From: Ricordea florida | Taxonomy: Eukaryota; Cnidaria; Anthozoa; Corallimorpharia; Ricordeidae | Length of the DNA: 64,000 nt | Direction of reading: 5' to 3' | Assembly (NCBI GenBank): GCA_949710005.1 | Contig: OX453277.1 | Span: 9,899,707 to 9,963,706, forward strand | Position numbers and translations under genes: made by a program | Notes under the pieces: model-generated | Told to the model about the DNA's origin: nothing | Databases searched by the model: none | The model's input: only the letters and a program-made list of their open reading frames with translations | In this document: positions 20,431 to 28,679 of the stretch, piece by piece | Layout of the letters: every line of letters starts with the position of its first letter | How positions within the stretch are numbered: position 1 is the stretch's first letter

Positions 20431-20446
20431 GGTCTAAAGATTTCTT
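20431..20446 (+). promoter_or_regulatory. Candidate late promoter motif GGTCTAAAGATTTCTT
   Basis: 33 bp before the ATG at 20464, followed by ACTGATGAGTAAAAATT. It is the clearest example of the motif plus downstream AGTAAAA. Confidence 0.6.
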
Positions 20447-20463
20447 ACTGATGAGTAAAAATT

Positions 20464-21678
20464 ATGGCAGAAGGAGGAGATATGTTTAAAGAAATACCAG
20501 ACTTTGAACCAACTGATCCAGACGATGATGATGGTGAAAATATGGAAATGGAACCAATATCATTAACCACCCGTCTAATTAACCCTGATGATGATGAGGA
20601 AGAAGAAACTTCATTTGGCGGTAGGAATTACGAGAAGGAGGGTGCAAGACCTAAATTACCTAGTGATAAATATGATAATAGGATGGAAGCTTTGCAATAC
20701 ATAAAAAGGTTGTTTCCGGATTTCAACCCTTTGGATTCTCCATTTACAGCAGAATGGGATAAGGGGGGTAATTTGTTTGTTAAATTGAGTAATCAGAGAA
20801 ATACTGCAGAACATATATTGATTGATAAAGATGGAGTAATAAAACTTGATAAGGTGGGTAAAACAATCATAAAAGCTCTAGGTGCTGATTATGAATCCAT
20901 GCTTATAAAAAATAATAATCTTTTATCACAATTGAATGAAGCTAATGAACAAAATATGGAATTACTTAATGTAGTACAAGGATTGGAAGCAACCACAAAA
21001 GTATATCCTATGGAGATTAGTCGATATGAAGAAAAAGAAAAAGAACTGCGGCAATTCGCTGAGAAACAACAAGTGGAAAAAACGGAAATTAAAAGTCTTT
21101 TTGATGCAACTGTTAAACAAAATATAGAATTAAAAATACAGAAAGAGAAACTTTTGAATGAAGTAAAATTATACAAAGATGAAATAGACAAATATAAGAA
21201 GGGGCAGTCAAATTTAACAATTTTAGAACAAAGCAAAGAAAGATTAAAAGCTGAAAATGATAAATTAAAAGAACTAGCAAGAAAGAGTATTATTTACAAC
21301 CAAGAACAAATGGCTGATGCGGAGAGTAAAAATGAAGAAATAATTAAAAATCTTCCATTACGTGAGAGAATAAAGTATATCTTTAAAAAGTACGGTTTTA
21401 CAGTATTTGCTGTTGTAAGTGCTGTGGGTGTGGTTATTGGTGTTATCGTTTCTAATCTTTCAAAAGGTCTAACAACATTAGGGAAAGGTGTTGGTAATGG
21501 GTTTAAAGCTATTGGTAAAAAACTGGGTGAAATATTACCAGGGATGATTGGAGCGATTGTAAGCTTTCTTTTCAAAACAGCGGGTGAGGTTATTGGATTT
21601 TTAGGTGAGAATGCATGGTTGTTGATAATGGCGGTGGTTCTATATTTTGTGGAAAGTATAAAAAAGAAGAGAAAGTAG
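20464..21678 (+). CDS. Coiled-coil protein with C-terminal membrane domain (404 aa)
   Basis: Residues 1-60 are acidic (DPDDDDGENMEME). A globular stretch at ~65-140 includes FPDFNPLDSPF. A long coiled coil spans ~145-295. The last ~105 residues are hydrophobic: YGFTVFAVVSAVGVVIGVIV (~309-328), a Gly/Lys amphipathic section (GKGVGNGFKAIGKKLGEILP), then two further hydrophobic segments and a basic end. This resembles a fibre or stalk anchored in, or acting on, a membrane. I recall the C-terminal segment as highly recurrent in cnidarian Polintons, unverified. Function unknown; a role in virion membrane attachment or penetration is speculation. Confidence 0.75.
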   Translation: MAEGGDMFKEIPDFEPTDPDDDDGENMEMEPISLTTRLINPDDDEEEETSFGGRNYEKEGARPKLPSDKYDNRMEALQYIKRLFPDFNPLDSPFTAEWDKGGNLFVKLSNQRNTAEHILIDKDGVIKLDKVGKTIIKALGADYESMLIKNNNLLSQLNEANEQNMELLNVVQGLEATTKVYPMEISRYEEKEKELRQFAEKQQVEKTEIKSLFDATVKQNIELKIQKEKLLNEVKLYKDEIDKYKKGQSNLTILEQSKERLKAENDKLKELARKSIIYNQEQMADAESKNEEIIKNLPLRERIKYIFKKYGFTVFAVVSAVGVVIGVIVSNLSKGLTTLGKGVGNGFKAIGKKLGEILPGMIGAIVSFLFKTAGEVIGFLGENAWLLIMAVVLYFVESIKKKRK

Positions 21679-21692
21679 ATCTAAAGATATCA
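21678..21692 (+). promoter_or_regulatory. Candidate late promoter motif GATCTAAAGATATCA
   Basis: Starts at the last base of the previous stop codon, 36 bp before the ATG at 21714. It is followed by CGGTGATCAGTAAAATACAA, which pairs partly with the motif and again carries AGTAAAA. Confidence 0.55.
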
Positions 21693-21713
21693 CGGTGATC
21701 AGTAAAATACAAT

Positions 21714-22328
21714 ATGGATGACTACAATAAAATTTATCCTCAACTACCTAATAATTCAGATCCCATTAATTTCAGACTGCAAAAATCAAGTGAAGTACTA
21801 CAAAATCTTGAGAAAGAAATTAAACATTATGAAGATGTAAGGAAAAAATACAATAGGGCTAGAGGAATATTTACAAAAATAAGTGTTTGTGGTGGATTGA
21901 TTTCAGTTATTCTATCTGCAAGTGGACTTGGAACTTCCCTTACTGGATTTGGTGCTGTTGTCGGTATTCCATTAGGAGCAGTGGGAGGTATTTGTGGTGG
22001 AATATCGGTTGGATTCGGTTATGCATCAAAAAGACTTTCAAATAAAGTTAGTAAACATGAACAAACCGCTGCAATTGCAAAATCAAAATTAAACACCATT
22101 AACGATTTGGTTTCAAAAGCTTTAAAAGATAATGTTATATCCGATCAAGAATTTTCCATAATTTTGGCAGAGTTGGAAAAGTTCCAAAAACTAAAACTAG
22201 AAATCCGCCAAAAAACTCGAAAAGATACAGAAAAAAACTTAAATATGAATCAGATAAGAACAGAGGTTCGAGCGGAAATATTAAAGGAACTGACCGAAGG
22301 GAGGGGAAGAGCAGCTCCCATACATTGA
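21714..22328 (+). CDS. Polinton protein with Gly-rich hydrophobic core (204 aa)
   Basis: N-terminal helical region (INFRLQKSSEVLQNLEKEI), a Gly/Ala/Ile-rich hydrophobic stretch at ~55-105 (GGLISVILSASGLGTSLTGF and onward) that could form a membrane hairpin, then two charged helices (ISDQEFSIILAELEKFQKL). No enzyme motif. I recall the same three-part layout in other cnidarian Polintons, unverified. It is flanked by two other putative membrane proteins, consistent with a membrane-active virion component. Confidence 0.75.
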   Translation: MDDYNKIYPQLPNNSDPINFRLQKSSEVLQNLEKEIKHYEDVRKKYNRARGIFTKISVCGGLISVILSASGLGTSLTGFGAVVGIPLGAVGGICGGISVGFGYASKRLSNKVSKHEQTAAIAKSKLNTINDLVSKALKDNVISDQEFSIILAELEKFQKLKLEIRQKTRKDTEKNLNMNQIRTEVRAEILKELTEGRGRAAPIH

Positions 22329-22450
22329 AAATTTCATATGAAAGAACTGATGTGGGGTTTAATTGTTTTGCTGGTTATCGGACGGAGTCCTCCCCAGCGA
22401 AGGTGGATTAGAAAAGAAATTAATTAATACTTTACGTCTTATTCTAGATC

Positions 22451-22491
22451 TTCCGCTTCGCGGCGGCCAGCTTCGCTGGTTTAAAGACCGG
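22451..22491 (+). promoter_or_regulatory. GC-rich palindromes followed by late motif GGTTTAAAGACCGG
   Basis: TTCCGCTTCGCGGCGGCCAG and CTTCGCTGG precede the motif at 22478-22491, which lies 38 bp before the ATG at 22516. This position is the main reason for choosing that ATG as the start of the next gene. Confidence 0.5.
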
Positions 22492-22515
22492 ATTATCAGA
22501 AACACAAAGAATAAG

Positions 22516-24081
22516 ATGTTATTAGATGATTTCAAAACCCGATATCCAAACGTTAATATTGATAAATTTACATTTATTAATGATTCATATGGGGGGTATA
22601 TTAAATGGAAAGTTAATGGAACAACAGTTATGTCAAATGATGATCCTACTGGAAAAACCTGGACTGACGATCTTCCTTCTAATTTGAAAACATTATTATG
22701 GAAAGATTTAGGCTTAGAAAAAAAAGCCAAAGTTGGTTCGTTTCCAAAAAGTTTAACCACGACTAACCAAAGCTACCCCATACCTGCTATTAAATTTGAT
22801 GACTTTACACCTGATGTAACAAAAACTCTAACCTTTCTAGATATATACGTTTCAAATACTAAGAAATTCACAGCAAATATGAGAAACATATTTAAATCAC
22901 AAGTTGTAACATTTAATTCTGCAAAGGAATGTAAAAGATGGTTGAGTAAGCCTGATATTAATTATTGGCCTCAACAACTTAACTTTGCGGTTTGGTGTGC
23001 AACATCTGGGTGCGGTATAAGCCTTTTTGAGAGTCTAAATTACCCTAAAGTAATTAGCAGTTTTATAAAATTTCATATATATTTCACAATAAGAAGAATA
23101 TTGTATGAATTGAAACTACCCTTGTCAGATGAAAAACCTTTTTCGTTAACTAATAATCCATATAATAAAGTTGCATATAATAGATTGTGCGAAGAGTTTG
23201 GCGTTAGTAATAATTCTGATTTTAGGTGGAAAGGCGGAAGAAATCATGGTTTGGGCGATCAATTTATTTATTACAGCTCTGGCGGAAATGAAAATTTATA
23301 TATTGTTAGAAATTATGATCATGATGCAAATACTTGGCCCGGGCAAAATAAATTTTCTGATGAGGGTTATAAAGATGGAGATGGAAATAAAATCTCATTT
23401 ATTAGAAATGATGTATTTAGTGTTTTCAAATATGCTTGGTTCATACCTATGGATGGATATGGACTCACTAAAGCCGGACTTGGTAGATTGAATCGATCTG
23501 CTGAAGCTTTTGTTTACTGTATATTGGGTGCGCAAGTTAACACTAGAAGTTCGATTTACGGTAATGGTGGTGGTGCAATAGAGACGCAACAAGAATTCTT
23601 GGCTTTATTTGAAAGTAGTGTTATTGAAAACGATATTTCAAAATCTATACAAAATTATCAATTAGCTGTACAGGAAGCGAAATTAAGACTTGATTTAGCT
23701 ATTGCTCCTGGTGTGTGGTTGATGCCAAGTAATATGATCATAAATACTGAGAGCGTGGTTGGTTATAATAATAAACTTTTGAAAGCGAGTAATGATATGA
23801 ATTTTGGAGTGAATAATTCCCTAAACACTGAAGCAAAACAAGTTGGAATAAGTCATAACTTAGGATCTTCAAAGTTAAAGTTACCTCATATTCTCCTGAA
23901 AGGAAAAACTGAAACAAAGAGACCCTACGGGCCGCGGAGCAAAAACCAACAGGAACCAAAAACCTCAACGAAAACAGACTCGATGAAACAGGAAAATAAT
24001 ATCGGTTCAACGCAACATGAAAAGAATATATTAGCATTTATAATTGTAGCGGGTGGCTTAGCGTGGTATCTATTTCGGTAG
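22516..24081 (+). CDS. Tail-anchored Polinton structural protein, function unknown (521 aa)
   Basis: The frame is open upstream to 22363 but has no ATG there. The first ATG at 22516 follows the shared motif by the usual distance, giving 521 residues. The central region contains FAVWCATSGCGISLFE (two Cys), RFCEEFGV-like NRLCEEFGVSNNSDFRW, and ILGAQVNTRSSIYG. Residues ~455-500 are Lys/Thr/Pro rich, and the last ~18 form a hydrophobic anchor (ILAFIIVAGGLAWYLFR). I recall proteins with the CATxGCG and NPYNKxxYxRxCxEFG motifs recurring in cnidarian Polintons, unverified. Probably a virion or membrane-associated structural protein. A GC-rich stretch near 23921 (GACCCTACGGGCCGCGGAGC) interrupts the AT-rich coding sequence. 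Confidence 0.75.
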   Translation: MLLDDFKTRYPNVNIDKFTFINDSYGGYIKWKVNGTTVMSNDDPTGKTWTDDLPSNLKTLLWKDLGLEKKAKVGSFPKSLTTTNQSYPIPAIKFDDFTPDVTKTLTFLDIYVSNTKKFTANMRNIFKSQVVTFNSAKECKRWLSKPDINYWPQQLNFAVWCATSGCGISLFESLNYPKVISSFIKFHIYFTIRRILYELKLPLSDEKPFSLTNNPYNKVAYNRLCEEFGVSNNSDFRWKGGRNHGLGDQFIYYSSGGNENLYIVRNYDHDANTWPGQNKFSDEGYKDGDGNKISFIRNDVFSVFKYAWFIPMDGYGLTKAGLGRLNRSAEAFVYCILGAQVNTRSSIYGNGGGAIETQQEFLALFESSVIENDISKSIQNYQLAVQEAKLRLDLAIAPGVWLMPSNMIINTESVVGYNNKLLKASNDMNFGVNNSLNTEAKQVGISHNLGSSKLKLPHILLKGKTETKRPYGPRSKNQQEPKTSTKTDSMKQENNIGSTQHEKNILAFIIVAGGLAWYLFR

Positions 24082-24363
24082 TTCATGAGTATTTCACGTG
24101 ATTATGATTGTTTGTAAATTAGTGTTCACGTGTAGAACAATAGATTGCATACTTTTACGACATAGCAACAAGCAAAATGTAAAGCGGTTTTAAAGTTTGA
24201 AAGTAGATTTTATATTTACTTTTAAAAGGTCGGTTTCTAACGTCGCTCAGGAATGTGATTACGTCAATGCAAATTTTTGTTAAGGTTTTTATTATAAAAA
24301 TTTAAAGATGAATATGAAGTAGCTAAAACAAATCGGTCTAAAGACCTCCCCACTACGTGGAAA
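24082..24363. promoter_or_regulatory. Intergenic region with late motif GGTCTAAAGACCTCC at 24335-24349
   Basis: 282 bp without a gene. The motif lies 29 bp before the ATG at 24364. The region also has two TTTCACGTG/TTCACGTG words about 40 bp apart near its left end, of unknown meaning. Confidence 0.5.
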
Positions 24364-24999
24364 ATGTTAAGCATAACAATGTATGAGTCTGAAACTAGGA
24401 TTTATTTAGATCCTCCGCTGAAAAACGTTCGAGAGATACAACTCCTAGATTGTAATATAAAAACCAAAAGATTTATTAATTTCAAGGAACAGCAGATATT
24501 TTTCGATGAAAGGAATAATCAACCCATAATAACAATGCAACCCGGCACATATTTGTTGCGTGATATTCAATCGGTCTTTATTAAATTTTATGGAGCAAAT
24601 ATAGCATTAATTGAGGGTGATACTATTGACTATCTTTATTCAAATAATAACTTTAAAATTAAAATTACGAGAGGGCTACAAATTGGTTTTGGGTTGCCTG
24701 AAATAATAAATCCAAATAAATTATACTCCATAAATATTCAGATTAAGGAACCGCTAAGACTTATGTGTAGTATAGTGGATAATAAGTTTTCATATATGAA
24801 TAAAACCAAATATGGAGAACTTGTGAAACTCGTGCCATCACAACTACTTGCAAACATACCCTCAAAGGATTATCCAGCAATTCCAGTTCAAAAATATGAG
24901 AGTGTCATAAATCATTTTGATTTAAGCATATTAGACAATGAATGGGAAAAACTCAATCTTAAGGGTACACCCATAACTTTTAGTTTAAGATTTAGATAA
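24364..24999 (+). CDS. Candidate minor capsid (penton-like single jelly-roll) protein
   Basis: 211 residues, strand-rich, no membrane segment. It begins with alternating polar and hydrophobic residues (SITMYESETRIYLDPPLKNV), has a Gly-rich turn with QPGTYLLRDIQSVF near 60-75, and ends in the strand-like TPITFSLRFR. A terminal ITFxLRF-type strand and this length fit the single jelly-roll minor capsid proteins of Polinton-like viruses, but the assignment is inferred without a search. It is the last gene of the rightward block and converges on a leftward gene 77 bp away. Confidence 0.5.
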   Translation: MLSITMYESETRIYLDPPLKNVREIQLLDCNIKTKRFINFKEQQIFFDERNNQPIITMQPGTYLLRDIQSVFIKFYGANIALIEGDTIDYLYSNNNFKIKITRGLQIGFGLPEIINPNKLYSINIQIKEPLRLMCSIVDNKFSYMNKTKYGELVKLVPSQLLANIPSKDYPAIPVQKYESVINHFDLSILDNEWEKLNLKGTPITFSLRFR

Positions 25000-25076
25000 A
25001 TTTCATCTTGGTTGGTCCTTCAGGTCTTTTTGTTATATAACTATTACTTAAGTTATGTAACATAATTATTTTTTAA

Positions 25077-25730
25077 CTAATCTTCCTTAAATACTTCTTC
25101 TTTCAAAAACTTTAACTCCTCAACATCAATACACCAATCTAAATATCTAGATGGATGCCATGCTATGGGTATTAGTTCATCGCACAAACTTTTGTAGAAT
25201 TTTTTTTTATGTTCGATAACATAACGATCTATTCTTATATCAAATTCTAATAACCTAATTAAATAATTCTCGTCAAAATTTTTAATACTAATCTTTTTAT
25301 CCCTATAGCCGCAAACGGTATCTGAAAAATAAAACTCTTCATCATCCTCACAAAAAGGAAAAATAAAATTATCATAAATTTTTTTCATTTGTATTTTATG
25401 AATATATGTGTAATTCATATATTGTAAAATATCTTTCACAAATTTATTAGTGTTTTTTATTTCATCAAAGGTATAATTATTACTTGATTCAATAACATTA
25501 TTAATTCCCCTTTTCATATAATTAACTCTAACAGTACAACGTATAGCCTCCTTTTTAAAACTAAACCGATTTTTTGCTATAGTTTTTTCAAAATCATCTT
25601 TAATTACTTCCATAAAATCTTTTATTCTTAGTTTTTCCATATTATAATAAATAAGAATAAAAGAATCGATTTCATCTTCATCATCATCATATTCATAATA
25701 AGAGTTTTTTTTATAAAATTTATTTTCCAT
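25077..25730 (-). CDS. Unknown Polinton protein with IAWHPSRYLDWC motif (217 aa)
   Basis: N-terminal acidic/Tyr-rich segment, helical centre, and a C-terminal motif LIPIAWHPSRYLDWCIDVEE (~185-205). A Trp-His-Pro-x-Arg ... Trp-Cys ... Glu pattern is familiar to me from proteins of large eukaryotic DNA viruses, but I cannot name a family with certainty. It lies 15 bp downstream of the zinc-repeat gene on the same strand, so the two are likely one transcription unit reading inward from the right TIR. No late-type motif upstream; possibly early. Confidence 0.65.
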   Translation of the reverse strand: MENKFYKKNSYYEYDDDEDEIDSFILIYYNMEKLRIKDFMEVIKDDFEKTIAKNRFSFKKEAIRCTVRVNYMKRGINNVIESSNNYTFDEIKNTNKFVKDILQYMNYTYIHKIQMKKIYDNFIFPFCEDDEEFYFSDTVCGYRDKKISIKNFDENYLIRLLEFDIRIDRYVIEHKKKFYKSLCDELIPIAWHPSRYLDWCIDVEELKFLKEEVFKED

Positions 25731-25745
25731 TTTTTATTTATTAAT

Positions 25746-26210
25746 TCAAGCACAATTCTTTAAATCATAATTAATTTTATTTTTTCGACATTCCTTACAA
25801 GAAGATTTTTGTTTACCATGTTCACATATTTGTGATCCGCCGCATTCTTTGCATTGATGTTTTTGTTTATTGTGTACACATATTCTCGACCCACCGCATT
25901 CTTTACACTGATACTTATATTTAGTGTGTTTACATATTTGCGACCCGCCGCATTCTTTACACTGATGCTTATTTTTATTGTGTATGCATATTTGCGACCC
26001 GCCGCATTCTTTACAAAAATATCTATAAATTCCATGAATACAAACATAATTATTATTAATGTTAACTTTTTGTTTTATCTCATCATCCGCAAATTTTCCT
26101 ATCTCTTCAATCAATTCTGCTTTATTCATTCCATATAATCTTTTAATTTTAAACCCTGCAGCAATTTTTTTCAATTGCGGTAAATATAATTTTTGTAGTT
26201 TTTGTTCCAT
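25746..26210 (-). CDS. SAP-domain protein with Cys/His zinc-binding-type repeats (154 aa)
   Basis: The first ~45 residues form a SAP/HeH-like unit (LYLPQLKKIAAGFKIK) similar to the N-terminus of the element's own PolB (LNVPQLKNIAREQGI). Residues ~54-145 are five 18-residue repeats of the form C-x-H-x6-C-x2-C, e.g. ICKHTKYKYQCKECGGSQ, probably each binding zinc. Related Cys/His repeats are known in algal, oomycete and giant-virus proteins. A nucleic-acid-binding or regulatory role is inferred. The ATG lies 28 bp from the right TIR, mirroring PolB at the left end. Confidence 0.75.
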   Translation of the reverse strand: MEQKLQKLYLPQLKKIAAGFKIKRLYGMNKAELIEEIGKFADDEIKQKVNINNNYVCIHGIYRYFCKECGGSQICIHNKNKHQCKECGGSQICKHTKYKYQCKECGGSRICVHNKQKHQCKECGGSQICEHGKQKSSCKECRKNKINYDLKNCA

Positions 26211-26238
26211 AATTAATTTAATGTAGCAACATCATTTC

Positions 26239-26725
26239 TTTAAATAACATTTATTTTTCATTTTTTTATCCCAGCCTCCCTAGTTCGAAAACCTCTGCAA
26301 CTGTAAAACAGAACTATTGCTTAAGTTATGCAAAATTTTCATGTCGGCTTTGTGGACAGATCCCTTCATCAGATTTTATGGATTTCACGTCGATTTCACA
26401 TAGGCTTGGTATCGGCTTGGTATCGGCTTGGTGTCTTAGGCAATAACAGCTTGGTATCGGCTTGGTATCGGCTTGGTATCGGCTTGGTGTCGGCTTGGTA
26501 TCGGCTTGGTGTCTTAGGCAATAACAGCTTGGTATCGGCTTGGTGTCGGCTTGGTATCGGCTTGGTGTCGGCTTGGTTTTTAACTAGCAAAAATCCTTGT
26601 CAAATCTCTGATAAATCTTTGTATATTTTTTGTCCTAGTATTGACTTTTTTTCTACTTTTTATAATTTTTTTTTATAAAATTTTTATTTTTCATTTTGTC
26701 CCAAAACCCGCTTTTTACAACTACT
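26239..26725 (-). repeat. Right terminal inverted repeat of the Polinton (487 bp)
   Basis: Reverse complement of 10802-11288. The longest frame that overlaps it translates identically at both ends of the element, supporting near-perfect identity. Confidence 0.95.
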
Positions 26726-27839
26726 ACTGACGTGCTCTCGGCCAATCAGCACGTTGAAATTTTGCCTGTACGTTATTAGCAAATAAACAACCTTGCGCGT
26801 GTGTCGTAATTTCATTCGTTACCATTTGATTTCTCATAACAATGCTGCAACAAATATTAGTCTTTTATCACATGCAAAAACGACGATAAAGGTTGGTTCG
26901 AATCGATTCGGTATTCCTTAAGACACATCAATTTACGGCTTCAGTTTACGAAGTCAAAGCTCTCCTTGCGAGTTCTCTTGTAAGCGACCAGCTCTAGTAA
27001 CGACCATCTTTGTGAAATTCCGTTTGAACTGTCACTTAAACCATGTAATTTAGGGCCCTCGTGAGCAACCGTTCCCATAAGCGGTAGCGTTCACTTTTGA
27101 GAATTGCCAACTGGTCTTTTTCTTTGTTTTTAAGTTCTCGTCAGCGACCTTTCAACTAATCTGATTCTCACAACTCAACACTTTCAACACGTTTTGAATC
27201 AATGTGGATGAGTTAGCTGTGAATTTGCAAACCTCTTCTTTAGCAGCCAAAAAAATAAAGTGAAGTTTAATATTACAGCTACTACACTACAAAAGCTATT
27301 TGTATTACGCTAGATTTCTGCTAATTAGATTAAAGGTCTCGTAGAATAAGCGGCAGTCCCTATTGCTTCATCGGATGGTCACTTAAGAGAGTTTGCTCGC
27401 GTCATATAAGCGACCAACTTTGGTTACGACCATTCGAATTCTTTCGAGTTGCCGACTTCGGCTGTACTAATATAGGGATCCATGTTTTCTCTCCATTTCT
27501 TAAAGCGTACACGTACCTGAGTCAACAACACCCACGCTCACAGGATTCTGTCATGAATGTCATGGAGCAGGCTGGTATTGGAACGCTGTGGTAGGATTTC
27601 GAGTATTGTGCCACAATCTATAGCTAGGAAATTTCTACAATCTGATTGGCTAGGAGCGGTTATATTTATGTTGTGTTTGAAATAGCATTATGTGTAAATT
27701 AGTCTCCATGGCAAACAAAGTCACCAATCAGCTTTTGAGGGTTTAGAAATTTTTGTGAGTTAAGGCATGCTTGAGACAAAAGAGATTATGAAATTTGTCA
27801 CATGTTTTAGATCACATTTTACCCAAAGCAGATTATTTA
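26726..27839. other. Host sequence right of the Polinton, no gene recognised
   Basis: Begins with the right-hand ACTGA duplication (26726-26730; left copy 10797-10801). Joining the two flanks at ACTGA gives the presumed empty site. No exon of the P2 peptide gene was found here. Confidence 0.4.
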
Positions 27840-28117
27840 ACTATTATTCGCCAAAGGCGAAGTGATTATTGGTGAATATTTACCGATAATCACTGCGCCT
27901 GAGGCGAATAATTGTTTTAGTATAAATACACAGGTGATTGTTTCAAAAAAAGAAAAGAAAAAGCATTGTACAACACGAACAAATTTTATTTCATCAAAAG
28001 CGCGCAAACGACTGGAGGCCATTTTGTTCTTCGAGGTGATTATCGGCTGATAATCCGAGATAGCGAACCAATCAGAGCGCGCGATTTTGTATAATCACCT
28101 GAGTATTTATACTAATT
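27840..28117. repeat. Palindromic interspersed element, copy 2 (complete)
   Basis: A left palindrome (TTATTCGCC ... GGTGAATATTTACCGATAAT ... GGCGAATAAT) is followed by the body shared with the copies at 3895 and 30393, ending ATAATCACCTGAGTATTTA. The internal CAGGTGATT and terminal AATCACCTG are inverted relative to each other. No coding capacity. Confidence 0.65.
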
Positions 28118-28679
28118 GCACATAATGAGGAGATGGTTGAGGATACATTAACTTCTCCGGAAGTTGTTTGAACAGGTACCGATATTAATAAAACTCAATT
28201 TATCCGAATGGTATGACCAATTCCGTGGGAAGCGTAAATAGTGATTTGTAGCTCTAATATTTACACTTATAAATAATTCTTTGATCCACCATTCACTTTT
28301 CGCCACACACAATTCATAACGACCCATAACTCTCTTTTTAGGATGACTGACATCTGCAAAGAATATTTTTTTTGACATGGCAAGAAAGGCATGGAGGAAT
28401 CATGAAGAATACCTACAACAACCCATTCCTTAAGAACACCTAACTAGATGAAATAATGATTAAAAAATGAGAAGACCTACACAGTCTCAACCTACTAGAA
28501 CAAATACCTATTGACTGATATAACAAATAAACACTAATTGCCGCACATCAGAGGGGCGTTGAACCCTGTTTTACGGAGGGAAGGAAAGAGGGGAAAGCGT
28601 TCGAAATACAAGGAAGGCAAGAGAAACCAAGAATTAACGTAATTTAATTAGATATTATTACCCTTTCAATTTCCACACT
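28118..28679. other. No recognised feature
   Basis: AT-rich sequence; a minus-strand frame at 28148-28378 is not supported by anything else. Confidence 0.3.

Larger units (their letters stand above)
10802..26725. mobile_element. Complete Polinton/Maverick virus-like element, 15,924 bp
   Basis: The element starts AGTAGTTGTAAAAAGCGGG and ends with its reverse complement. Both ends are 487-bp inverted repeats, and ACTGA flanks it on both sides (10797-10801 and 26726-26730). A 5'-AG terminus is typical of Polintons; their duplications are usually 6 bp, so 5 bp is slightly unusual but within the range for retroviral-type integrases. The cargo is protein-primed PolB, RVE integrase, a capsid candidate, an A32/FtsK-type ATPase and about ten further frames. 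All main genes are open, and the TIRs appear identical where compared, so the insertion is recent or the ends are homogenised by conversion. Polintons are regarded as integrated or virus-derived elements able to encode virions. Whether this copy is active cannot be told from sequence. Confidence 0.95.

Noticed and set aside
22363..22515. N-terminal extension of the 521-residue Polinton protein
   Set aside because: It has no ATG in frame, crosses a GC-rich island and lies upstream of the shared promoter motif.
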